From contig NZ_CP011504.1 of assembly GCF_001028665.1 (NCBI RefSeq), positions 62,001 through 126,000 on the forward strand: DNA of 64,000 bases, given 5' to 3'. The stretch's first letter is position 1, and each line of letters begins with the position of its first letter. Below are positions 25,348-36,662 of the stretch, piece after piece. This stretch comes from Burkholderia pyrrocinia (GTDB lineage: Bacteria > Pseudomonadota > Gammaproteobacteria > Burkholderiales > Burkholderiaceae). The position numbers were made by a program, and so were the translations under genes. A model generated the notes under the pieces. That model did not search any database. It was not told where the DNA came from and saw only the letters and a program-made list of their open reading frames with translations.

Positions 25348-27816
25348 CTACGACTGCTTCTTCGCCTTCGCGGCCTTCGCCGTATCCGCGAGGATCTTCT
25401 CGACCCGCTCCACGTAGGTCTCGGTGCCGAACCGGCGCACCGCCGTCGCACGCCCGCTCGCGACGAGCCGCTCGCGCAGCGCGCGGTCGCGCTTCAGCGT
25501 GTCCAGCGCGTTGGCCAGCGCGGTCGCATCGCCCGGTTCGCAGAGCAGCCCGTTGTCGCCATCCTCGATGATCTCGACGACGCCGCCCGCGCGGGCCGCG
25601 ACGACCGGCCGGCGCGCGAGCATCCCTTCGACGATCACGCGCCCGAACGGCTCCGGCGTGATCGACGTATGCGCGACGACATCGACCGCCGTCATGCACG
25701 CGGCCACGTCGCGCTGGAACCCGAGGAAATGCACGCGCTCGTCCATCCCGTGCCGCGCGACGGTTTCGTGCAGCTGCGCCGCGTATTCGTCCTCGCCGAA
25801 CAGCGGCGCGCCGACCAGCACCACGTGCATGTCGGGATGCCGCGCGGCGGCCTCCAGCAGCACGTGCTGCCCCTTCCAGCGCGCGAGACGGCTGAACGAG
25901 CCGACGAGCCACGCATCCTGCGGCAACCCGAGGCGCGCGCGCAGCGCGGCCTGGCTGACGCCTTCCAGCGCATCGAACGGCTCGGCCGAAATGCCGTTGA
26001 ACACGACGTCGACGTGCTGCGGCGTGAAGCCCGTCAGCGTGCGGAACGCCTGCGCGGACGCGTCGGAGTTCGCGATCACGCGCGTGACGCCGAGTCGCGC
26101 GCAGTACTTGATCGCCAGCAACTGCTTGCTGCCGAAATGGTCGGTGCTGACGATGTCGCGCAGATGCCAGACCACCGGCTTGCGCGCGAGCCGCCCGGCG
26201 AGCGCGGCGACCACCATCGCGCGCTGCGTGTTCGCGTAGATCACCTCCGCACGGCGCGCGCGCCGTGCGACGTCGCGCACGAGCCGCACGAGCTGTTTCA
26301 ATGCGCCGACCGACACGCCGCCCTGCTTGCGCACGCCCGCGAGCTCGCCTTGGTCGACCACCTCGACGCGCGCACCGATCTCGTCGAGCGCCGCGCGGAA
26401 CGGACCGTCGTCGAACAGCAGCACGTCGGCGTTCGCGCGCATGTGCTTCATGATCTCGAGCAGCGACAGCTCGGCGCCGCCGAGCACGCCGCTCTGGTCG
26501 AGCACGAGCGTCGCCGGGCCGCGCGCGGCCGGCATCGGCGCGACGGCCGTGCCGCGCTGCGCGGTCGAGCCGGGCAGCGCGGCCTCGACATAGTCGAGAA
26601 AGCGCCGCCGGAACGTGTCGGCGGAAAACCGCTCCGCGTTTGCGCGGCATGCGTTCGCCGTGAAGCGCTGCGGCGCGCGCTCGAAATCGTCGACGGCCGC
26701 GACGATCGCGTGCGGCGTCTGCTCGTCGAAGAACAGCCCGGTCGGGTTCGCGCCCGATTGCGGGTCGAGCACGGTTTCGAGCGCACCGCCCTTGCCGTAC
26801 GCGATCACCGGCGTGCCGCAGGCCTGCGCCTCGACGACCGAGATCCCGAAATCCTCCTCGGCCGCGAACACGAACGCCTTCGCGCGCCGCATCCGGTCGT
26901 GCAGCACCGCGAACGGCTGGTAGCCCATGATCTCGACGTTCGGGCCGGCCTTCGCGCGGATCTTCTGCATCTCGGGGCCGTCGCCGATCACGACCAGCTT
27001 GCGCTCGGGCGTCTTCGAGAACGCCTCGACGATCAGGTCGATCTTCTTGTACGGCACCATCCGCGACGCGGTCAGGTAGAAATCGTCCTTGACCGCGTTC
27101 AGCGAGAAACCGTCGACGTCGACCGGCGGGAAGATCACCGCCGCGTCGCGGTGATAGACCTTCTTGATGCGCCGCGCGATGAACGCGGAGTTCGCGACGA
27201 AGCCGTCCACCGCGTTCGCGGTGCGCGTGTCCCAGTTGCGGATGTAGTGCAGGATCATCCGCGCGAGCAGCGATTTCGGCCCGTGCGTGAGGTTCGACTG
27301 CTCCAGGTACTGGTGCTGCAGGTCCCACGCATAGCGGATCGGCGAATGCACGTAGCTGATGTGCACCTGGTCCGGTCCCGTCAGCACGCCCTTCGCGACC
27401 GCGTGGCTGCTCGAGATCACGAGGTCGTACTCGGACACGTCGAGCTGCTCGATCGCGAGCGGCATCAGCGGCAGGTAGCTGCGGTACTTGGTGCGCGCGA
27501 ACGGCAGTTTCTGGATGAACGACGTCGTCACCGGCTTGCCGCGCACGAACGCGCGGTCGTCGAGGAAATCGACGAGGCTGAACAGGTCCGCGTCGGGAAA
27601 GCACGCGACGATCTGTTCGAGTACGCGCTCGGCGCCCGCGTAGGTGACGAGCCAGTCGTGGACGATCGCCACGCGCAGCGCGCGCGCCGGCTGGCGCGCG
27701 CTGGCCCGCTCGGCCGGCATGGCCCGGCGCAGCGCGGCGGCATCGCCCGCTTCGGCCACGGCCGCATCGGCAGTGGCGAGGTTCAAAACGGCGTGTTCCG
27801 CCAGATCGCGATTCAT
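25348..27816 (-). CDS. bceR: Fused double GT4 glycosyltransferase (BceR-like)
   Basis: An 822-residue protein with two complete GT4 (GT-B fold) glycosyltransferase modules. Module 1 (about 45-420) opens RVAIVHDWLVTYAGAERVLE and has the donor-site EX7E in EDFGISVVEAQACGTPVIAY. Module 2 (about 440-810) opens TLVLDQSGVLGGAELSLLEI and has a second EX7E in EPFGRVIVEGMLARRPVVAA. Two sugar transfers by one polypeptide are implied; the first module resembles the WbaZ mannosyl- or rhamnosyltransferase group. The frame stays open far upstream, but this ATG overlaps the bceQ stop (ATGA) and is the real start. No membrane segment. Confidence 0.92.
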   Translation of the reverse strand: MNRDLAEHAVLNLATADAAVAEAGDAAALRRAMPAERASARQPARALRVAIVHDWLVTYAGAERVLEQIVACFPDADLFSLVDFLDDRAFVRGKPVTTSFIQKLPFARTKYRSYLPLMPLAIEQLDVSEYDLVISSSHAVAKGVLTGPDQVHISYVHSPIRYAWDLQHQYLEQSNLTHGPKSLLARMILHYIRNWDTRTANAVDGFVANSAFIARRIKKVYHRDAAVIFPPVDVDGFSLNAVKDDFYLTASRMVPYKKIDLIVEAFSKTPERKLVVIGDGPEMQKIRAKAGPNVEIMGYQPFAVLHDRMRRAKAFVFAAEEDFGISVVEAQACGTPVIAYGKGGALETVLDPQSGANPTGLFFDEQTPHAIVAAVDDFERAPQRFTANACRANAERFSADTFRRRFLDYVEAALPGSTAQRGTAVAPMPAARGPATLVLDQSGVLGGAELSLLEIMKHMRANADVLLFDDGPFRAALDEIGARVEVVDQGELAGVRKQGGVSVGALKQLVRLVRDVARRARRAEVIYANTQRAMVVAALAGRLARKPVVWHLRDIVSTDHFGSKQLLAIKYCARLGVTRVIANSDASAQAFRTLTGFTPQHVDVVFNGISAEPFDALEGVSQAALRARLGLPQDAWLVGSFSRLARWKGQHVLLEAAARHPDMHVVLVGAPLFGEDEYAAQLHETVARHGMDERVHFLGFQRDVAACMTAVDVVAHTSITPEPFGRVIVEGMLARRPVVAARAGGVVEIIEDGDNGLLCEPGDATALANALDTLKRDRALRERLVASGRATAVRRFGTETYVERVEKILADTAKAAKAKKQS

Positions 27817-29279
27817 ACGGTTTTCCTCGCATTGAGACGGACAAACAGGTCGCGCACGAGTGCGCGCAGCCCTGGCGTCATCGTGAGCGACCACGCGACG
27901 TTCAGCAGCAGCACGATCGCGCACATGCCGATCGATTCGCCGAGCCCCGGCCACGCCTGCGCGAGAAACAGGCTCGCGAGCAGGAAGGCCAGGTGTGCCA
28001 GCATGTCGAGCACGATCGCGCGCATCCGGATCGCCGACAGGTACAGCAGCACGCCGTAGTCGACGAACGCGCGCGCCGCGACGACCACCGCCGCGCCGAT
28101 CAGCCCGAAGTGATGAATGCCGAACCACAGGCCGCCGACGAAGAACGGCATCTGGACGAGCCCGGCGAACGCCGCGCGGGACGGATTGACCTGCGACTGG
28201 ATCAGGATGCGCGTCACGCTCGCCTGGCCGACGAGCCACACGCTGATCACCAGCACGCGGCCGACCGGCGCCGAGTGCGCGGCGAGATCGGCGCCGACCC
28301 ACAACGTGAGAAACGGCGCGAGCGCGAAGATCGCGACGATACCGACCGGCGTGAACACACCGTTCAGGAATTCGAGCGACTGGCGCGCGAGCGTGTCGGC
28401 GTGGTCGCGCCCGACCGCCGACAGGCGTGGAAACAGCGTGCGCACGAGCGCGTTCGGCAGCATGTTCAGGCGCGTGACGAGGTTCTGCGGCACCGTGTAG
28501 TAGGTGACGAACTTCGCGCCCATGCCGGCGCCGAGCATCACGCGATCGAGCGTGTCCGCGATCATGCTCGTCGTGCTCGCGATCAGCATCCAGCCGCCGA
28601 AGTTGAACAGCCCTTTCGCGGTGCCCCACTGCGGCGGATCGATGCGCCGGATCCCGAGCACCTTGATGCTGGCGTGGCCGAGCATCACCGCCGCGACCAG
28701 GCGCGCGACGACTGCCGCGGCGAGCACGGTCTGCAGGTTCGGCGCGATCCACCACGCGGCGCCGAGCGGCAGCAATTGGAACAGGAACGTGCCGATCGTC
28801 TGGTTGGTGTTGAACACGCCGAACCGTTCGGCGCCGTTGATCGCGCCGGCGAACACCCACGACACATTCGCCAGCGGAATCGCGAGCGCGAGCCACGGCA
28901 GCGCGAGATACACCTCGTGCTGCATTGCGGCCGACACCTTCGTGAAATACGCGGTGTAGACGAACGCGCCGAAATAGATCAGCAGCCCGCCCACGATGCC
29001 GGTGCCGAGATTCAGCCAGAACGCGCTCCAGAACACGCGTGCGCTTTCGTCGTCGTTGCCGCTCGCAAGCGCCTTCGAGATGTGGTTCTGCGCGGCCATG
29101 CTCATCCCGAGATCGAGGATCCCGAAATAGCCGATCAGCGTCCACACGAGGCTGACGACGCCATAGCGCTCGACGCCGAGCGCGTGGATATACGCGGGCA
29201 CCGTCACCAGCGACACGAAGGTCGGCAGGATCAGCCCGATGAAATTGATCGAAACGTTCTTGAGTATGCCTTTGTCCAT
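27813..29279 (-). CDS. bceQ: Polysaccharide repeat-unit flippase, Wzx-like (BceQ)
   Basis: A 488-residue MOP-superfamily membrane protein with about 12-14 hydrophobic segments. It starts MDKGILKNVSINFIGLILPT, the usual opening of Wzx proteins, continuing TVPAYIHALGVERYGVVSLV. Predicted to flip the undecaprenyl-linked repeat unit of the exopolysaccharide across the inner membrane. It follows bceP by about 40 bases and overlaps bceR by four, so P-Q-R form one transcription unit. Confidence 0.93.
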   Translation of the reverse strand: MDKGILKNVSINFIGLILPTFVSLVTVPAYIHALGVERYGVVSLVWTLIGYFGILDLGMSMAAQNHISKALASGNDDESARVFWSAFWLNLGTGIVGGLLIYFGAFVYTAYFTKVSAAMQHEVYLALPWLALAIPLANVSWVFAGAINGAERFGVFNTNQTIGTFLFQLLPLGAAWWIAPNLQTVLAAAVVARLVAAVMLGHASIKVLGIRRIDPPQWGTAKGLFNFGGWMLIASTTSMIADTLDRVMLGAGMGAKFVTYYTVPQNLVTRLNMLPNALVRTLFPRLSAVGRDHADTLARQSLEFLNGVFTPVGIVAIFALAPFLTLWVGADLAAHSAPVGRVLVISVWLVGQASVTRILIQSQVNPSRAAFAGLVQMPFFVGGLWFGIHHFGLIGAAVVVAARAFVDYGVLLYLSAIRMRAIVLDMLAHLAFLLASLFLAQAWPGLGESIGMCAIVLLLNVAWSLTMTPGLRALVRDLFVRLNARKTV

Positions 29280-29322
29280 GCTTAAGCCTTGTGTGACGGC
29301 GACGACGACGGCGCGCCGCCCG

Positions 29323-31539
29323 TCACGGTTTCCAGCGATACATCAGCACCTTGCCGCGCGCGTCTTCCTCGACGAACACGAGGTATTCGCCGTTCTCGCG
29401 CTTGAACGCGCTGATGCCGAACGGCACGTCGACCCAGCCGGATGCCTTGCCGACCTCGGCGCCCGGGCTCATCACGCCCACTTCCTTGCCGGTGTCCTTG
29501 TCGTACACGTGGATCTTGCCGACCGGCTCCACGGTGAAGATGTAGCGGCCCTCGACCGTGATCCCGATCAGGTCCAGGATCGGCTTCGCGTCGAGCTGCC
29601 ACGGCAGCGCGACCGTGTAGCGCACGACGGGCGAGCCGCTCGACCACTTGTCGAAGCGCACCAGCACGCGGCCGACTTCCTTGTTGATGCCCGGCTGCGG
29701 CGGCGCGTCGGCCGTGTAGCCGGTCACGTACAGCGTGTCCGTCTGCGCGTCGTAGATCGAGCGGCGCAACTGCGTGAACGGCTGCGGCATCGGGTAGGTC
29801 GTGACCTTGTCGTACGAGTAGATCGGGTTGCCGGCCTTGTCGACGCCGCCGTACTGGAAGCGGTGAATGCCGCGCACGTCGCTCGTGCGCCAGATGTCGC
29901 CCTTCGTGTCGACCCACCAGCCCCAGCCGCCGGCCTTGGCCTTGCCGGTCGTGTTGATCTCGAACTCGTCGGCGTCGAGCCGGCCGTTGCCGTTCGCATC
30001 GCGCCACAGCCAGTCGCCGCCGGGCGGCTTGTTCGGCACCTTGTCGACCGGCCGCGCGCGGCCCGCGATCAGGCCCGACGGAATCGCGACCTCGCCGTCG
30101 CGCTTCGCGTCGAAGCGGTAGATCTTCAGGTGATCGGCGTACATGTCGGTCAGGTACAGGAACGTGCGGCCGTCGACGCGGCGCGCGATCGGCATCCCCG
30201 GCCACTGGTCCGTGTGGAACACGGGGTCGTCCGGATACTTGAAGCGGTTCGACAGGAAGCCGACGTATTTCCAGTCCTGGCCCGGCGGCTTCGACAGGTC
30301 GAGCTCGAAGCGCTTGTTGCCCGTGTACACGCTGTTCGGTCGCGCCGGGTCGAGCCACGCGCCGTCGACGAACAGCAGCCCCTGCACCTGCCAGCGCGGC
30401 TTGCCGTCCGGCGTGTAGCTTTCGAGCACCGCGCCGAGCCCCGCGCCGATCGTGTCGTGGCGCGGCCCGATTCCGTTCATCGCCACGTACACGTTGCCCG
30501 CGCGATCGACGCCGACGCCCGTCAGCCCGTTGAAGCGCTGCGGCCCCGGCCGCCCCGGCACCGGGCCGGCGAAGATGCCGCCGCGCTCGCCGAGCGTGCC
30601 GGACTGCGCATAACCCTTGCCGCCTTTCGAGAAAATCAGGATCTGCTGGCGCGGCCCGTTGTCCGCGACGAGCACGCGCCCTTTCGCGTCGACCGCCACG
30701 TCCACCGCGTCGGTGCCTTCCGGCAGCGCGGGCGCGTCGTCGAGCTTGTGGCCGTCCGCGCGCACGTGCACGAGGTGCGCGGGGCCGTTGAGCGTGTCCG
30801 TGAGCAGCCACAGCGTGCCGTCGCCCGCGAGCGCGATGCGGCCCGGCTCGTGCGCGCTCCACGTGCCCTTCTGCTGCATCGTCTCCGCGTCGTACACGTC
30901 CACCACGTCGTGCGACGGATTCGTCGCGAACAGCGTCTTGTCGTCGGCCGCGAGGCCGCCCACTTCCGCCTTCACCTCGCCCACTTCCGAGCGCGCGGGG
31001 GCCGGCACCTCGTTCATCATCATGAAGCTCGCGGCCATGCGCGCGCGGCCGGCATCGGCGCGTCCGCCCGGCGCGACCTGCGGCGCCGCGCGAAACGGCG
31101 CGGGCTGCTTCATGTCGCCGATCGTGCGCCGCGAGATGCCGAACCACTGCTTGCCCTTGTCCGGCCAGATGCCGGGCGACTGCAGGTGGCCGCGCTCGTT
31201 GCCGACGCCGATCGCGACATACGCGTACTTGCTGTTCACGGCGATCGCGTTGCCGCCGAGATTGCCCCAGCCGTGCGTGCCGCCGGCGAAGCCGAGCATC
31301 TTCCCGTCCTGGTAGACGCTCGCCTCGGCGCCGCTTTCGTCCCACGGCGCATTCGTATACACCTTGCCTTCAGGCGTCACCGCGATCGCGCGGATGTCGA
31401 TCTGCGTCCAGCTGCCGTCGCCATAGCCGAACGTGTTGCCGATCCACGACGTCGTCGCGGGCAACACCGTTTCGGCCGACGCGGCGCTCGTCAGCAGCGT
31501 CGCGCATACCGTCATGCCTACCAGAATCAGACGTCGCAA
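29323..31539 (-). CDS. bceP: Exported beta-propeller-like protein with EF-hand loop (BceP)
   Basis: A 738-residue protein with a signal peptide (MRRLILVGMTVCATLLTSAA, cut after ASA). The start is a TTG at 31539 eight bases behind GGAG; the longer open frame upstream is not signal-like. The body has recurring motifs such as IRAIAVTPEGKVYTN, LWLLTDTLNG and GVGVDRAGNVYVAMNGIG, the pattern of NHL/SMP-30 propeller blades. Residues 514-525, DANGNGRLDADE, are a perfect 12-residue EF-hand calcium loop. No catalytic role is known; a periplasmic part in polymer export or modification is inferred from the cluster. Confidence 0.8.
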   Translation of the reverse strand: MRRLILVGMTVCATLLTSAASAETVLPATTSWIGNTFGYGDGSWTQIDIRAIAVTPEGKVYTNAPWDESGAEASVYQDGKMLGFAGGTHGWGNLGGNAIAVNSKYAYVAIGVGNERGHLQSPGIWPDKGKQWFGISRRTIGDMKQPAPFRAAPQVAPGGRADAGRARMAASFMMMNEVPAPARSEVGEVKAEVGGLAADDKTLFATNPSHDVVDVYDAETMQQKGTWSAHEPGRIALAGDGTLWLLTDTLNGPAHLVHVRADGHKLDDAPALPEGTDAVDVAVDAKGRVLVADNGPRQQILIFSKGGKGYAQSGTLGERGGIFAGPVPGRPGPQRFNGLTGVGVDRAGNVYVAMNGIGPRHDTIGAGLGAVLESYTPDGKPRWQVQGLLFVDGAWLDPARPNSVYTGNKRFELDLSKPPGQDWKYVGFLSNRFKYPDDPVFHTDQWPGMPIARRVDGRTFLYLTDMYADHLKIYRFDAKRDGEVAIPSGLIAGRARPVDKVPNKPPGGDWLWRDANGNGRLDADEFEINTTGKAKAGGWGWWVDTKGDIWRTSDVRGIHRFQYGGVDKAGNPIYSYDKVTTYPMPQPFTQLRRSIYDAQTDTLYVTGYTADAPPQPGINKEVGRVLVRFDKWSSGSPVVRYTVALPWQLDAKPILDLIGITVEGRYIFTVEPVGKIHVYDKDTGKEVGVMSPGAEVGKASGWVDVPFGISAFKRENGEYLVFVEEDARGKVLMYRWKP

Positions 31540-32007
31540 TGCGCTTCTCCAGACTCGATGCAACAGCGACCGGCGCCGCCGCGGACTGCCGCCGGCGCGC
31601 CCTGTCGCGAAATGGGTTTCAAACGTCGCGATGCAGGTTACAAGCAAAAATAATCACAAGAAATTTGGAAATATTTGGGGATGTTTCCGCCTGAAATATC
31701 GAACCGGAACAGGCATGAAATAGCGCCCGAAAACGGCAATAACGACCGCCTTTCATGCATCGCCCCGTAGAAAATGCCGCTCCGTGCCGCCTGTCGCGGC
31801 TGCCCGGGCGCCAACCTTTCATTTCGCGACCGGAATAATCGGCATTTAAATGTTTTTCGCCAGATAAATGGCGCGCGTTTTTTTGCCGATTTCTTTTCCC
31901 TAGAATCGGTTTCGATTCGATATTTCATTTAAAGGCATGCATTACGCTCACGCATCGGATGTGCGACACGCCGCGGCCCCCGCCGCGCGTCGCGAAGGAG
32001 CGGCGCG
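31540..32007. promoter_or_regulatory. Divergent promoter region, bceP / bceO
   Basis: 468 bases, AT-rich in two blocks (31620-31720 and 31830-31930), serving bceP leftwards and bceO rightwards. A TAGAAT at 31901-31906 could be a -10 for bceO, without a good -35. No gene supported. Confidence 0.45.
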
Positions 32008-35099
<3,092 letters not shown>

Positions 35100-35148
35100 A
35101 TCGCGCGGCGCATGCGGGAACGCGGTGCGCCGGACGGAATGGCTTGAT

Positions 35149-35190
35149 GCAAAAAACAACGGGCCGCCTGGTTTGCAGGCGGCCCGTTGT
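35149..35190 (-). terminator. Intrinsic terminator of metZ, shared with bceM
   Basis: ACAACGGGCCGCCTG (35156-35170) pairs perfectly with CAGGCGGCCCGTTGT (35176-35190). On the minus strand it is followed by six T, so it terminates metZ; on the plus strand it follows bceM without a T-run and may act as a stem barrier. Confidence 0.92.
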
Positions 35191-35226
35191 CGTTGATGCG
35201 TCGATGCGGCGCAAGCACCGCGTCGC

Positions 35227-36417
35227 TCAGCCCTCCAGGCCGCGCGCGAGATCGTTACGCAGGTCGCCCGCGTTCTCGAGGCCGACCGACAGGCGGATCA
35301 GCCCTTCGGTGATCCCCGCCGCCGCGCGCGCTTCCGGCGTGATGCGGCCGTGCGTCGTGGTCGCCGGATGCGTGATCGTCGTGCGCGTATCGCCGAGGTT
35401 GCCGGTGATCGAGATCAGCTTCGTGCTGTCGATCACGCGCCATGCGTTCGCGCGCTGCTGCTCGGGCGTGTCACCCTTCAGCTCGAACGACAGGATCGCG
35501 CCGCCCGCCTTCTGCTGACGCTTCGCGAGTTCGTACTGCGGGTGCGACTCGAGGCCCGGATGAAACACGCGTGCCACCGCCGGATGCGAATCGAGCCAGC
35601 GCGCGATTTCCAGCGCGTTCGCCGACTGCTTCTCGACGCGCAGCGACAGCGTCTCCATCCCCTTCAGCAGCACCCACGCGTTGAAGGCCGACAGCGTCGG
35701 CCCCGCGCTGCGCACGAACGGGAACACCTTGCCCATGATGAATTCCTTCGAGCCGACCAGTGCGCCGCCGAGCACGCGGCCCTGCCCGTCGAGGAACTTC
35801 GTCGCCGAGTGCATCACGACGTCCGCGCCGAGCTTCAGCGGCTGCTGCAGCACCGGGCTGCAGAAACAGTTGTCGACGACGAACAGCGCGTTCGCGGCCT
35901 TCGCGATCTTGCCGATCGCTTCGATATCGGCGAGTTCGGTCAGCGGGTTCGACGGCGTCTCGAGGAAGAACATCTTCGTTTCGGGTCGCACGGCTTCCTG
36001 CCATGCGTTCAGGTCGGTCGGATCGACGAAGGTCGTCGTGATCCCGAACTTGCTGAAGATCTGCGAGAACATCCCGAGCGTCGAGCCGAACAGGCTGCGC
36101 GAGCTGACGAGGTGATCGCCCGCCTGCAGCGCGGACATCACGACCGACATGATCGCAGCCATCCCCGACGCGGTCGCGATGCACGCCTCGCCGCCCTCGA
36201 GCGCCGCGAGACGCTCCTGGAACATGGTGACGGTCGGGTTCGTGAAGCGCGAATAGGTGAAGTAGTCTTCCGAATTCGCGAAGCGCTCGGCCGCGTCGGC
36301 CGCGCTCTGGAAGCAGAAGCTCGACGTGAGGAACAGCGCTTCCGAGTGCTCGTTGAAGTCGCTGCGCAGTGTGCCCGCGCGCACGGCAAGCGTGTCGAAG
36401 TTGAGGGAGTCGTCCAT
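35227..36417 (-). CDS. metZ: O-succinylhomoserine sulfhydrylase
   Basis: A 396-residue PLP enzyme of the Cys/Met-metabolism family that makes homocysteine directly from O-succinylhomoserine and sulfide. The PLP lysine is in VVMHSATKFLDGQGRVLGG; substrate-site motifs include YSRFTNPTVTMFQERLAALE and ETPSNPLTELADI. The start at 36417 (MDDSLNFDTLAVRAGTLRSD) is the family N-terminus; the frame runs on to 36483, but through the terminator. A SAM-II-like riboswitch and terminator precede it, so it should be shut down when SAM is plentiful. Confidence 0.95.
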   Translation of the reverse strand: MDDSLNFDTLAVRAGTLRSDFNEHSEALFLTSSFCFQSAADAAERFANSEDYFTYSRFTNPTVTMFQERLAALEGGEACIATASGMAAIMSVVMSALQAGDHLVSSRSLFGSTLGMFSQIFSKFGITTTFVDPTDLNAWQEAVRPETKMFFLETPSNPLTELADIEAIGKIAKAANALFVVDNCFCSPVLQQPLKLGADVVMHSATKFLDGQGRVLGGALVGSKEFIMGKVFPFVRSAGPTLSAFNAWVLLKGMETLSLRVEKQSANALEIARWLDSHPAVARVFHPGLESHPQYELAKRQQKAGGAILSFELKGDTPEQQRANAWRVIDSTKLISITGNLGDTRTTITHPATTTHGRITPEARAAAGITEGLIRLSVGLENAGDLRNDLARGLEG

Positions 36418-36481
36418 GTTCCGTTTTCCGTATTCGATGGCCGCGCGTATCGCGCAAGCCAAGTCAAAACCAGGCCAAAAC

Positions 36482-36515
36482 AAAAAGCCCGCTATGCGTC
36501 GGCATCAGCGGGCTT
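36482..36515 (-). terminator. Terminator between purF and metZ (riboswitch expression platform)
   Basis: On the minus strand AAGCCCGCTGATGCC-GACG-CATAGCGGGCTT followed by TTTG: a GCCCGCT/AGCGGGC stem with a T5 tail, ending 64 bases before the metZ ATG and about 40 bases after the riboswitch-like element. Confidence 0.88.
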
Positions 36516-36556
36516 CGGTGCGGTACGACAGCGATCGACTCGGGCCGACTGCCGCC

Positions 36557-36625
36557 GGCCTTCGCTTTAGCTGTTTTGGGAAGTCGCCCCGCGTCCGCAA
36601 GCTGATATCAAATCGACGCAAGGCC
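36557..36625 (-). promoter_or_regulatory. SAM-II-like riboswitch candidate ahead of metZ
   Basis: Minus strand. P1-like arms GCGTC (36619-36615) and GACGC (36595-36591) enclose a 19-base loop holding GATTTG and AGCTTGCG. Downstream, after a small GGG/CCC hairpin, comes AAAACAGCTAAAGCG (AGCTAAAG at 36572-36565). GAUUUG, GCUUGC and GCUAAA, in this order, are the conserved blocks I recall from SAM-II (metA motif) riboswitches of alpha-proteobacteria. Outer arms GGCCTT and AAGGCC close the element. An intrinsic terminator and metZ follow. Confidence 0.6.
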
Positions 36626-36662
36626 ACATCCTATCACTCTTCGTCAAAAGCGTACGCCGGTG

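Noticed and set aside
27817..29145. Extension of the bceR frame through bceQ to give one 1265-residue protein
   Set aside because: The extra 440 residues are Arg-rich shadow of bceQ; MNRDL at 27816 overlaps the bceQ stop by four bases and gives a normal N-terminus.
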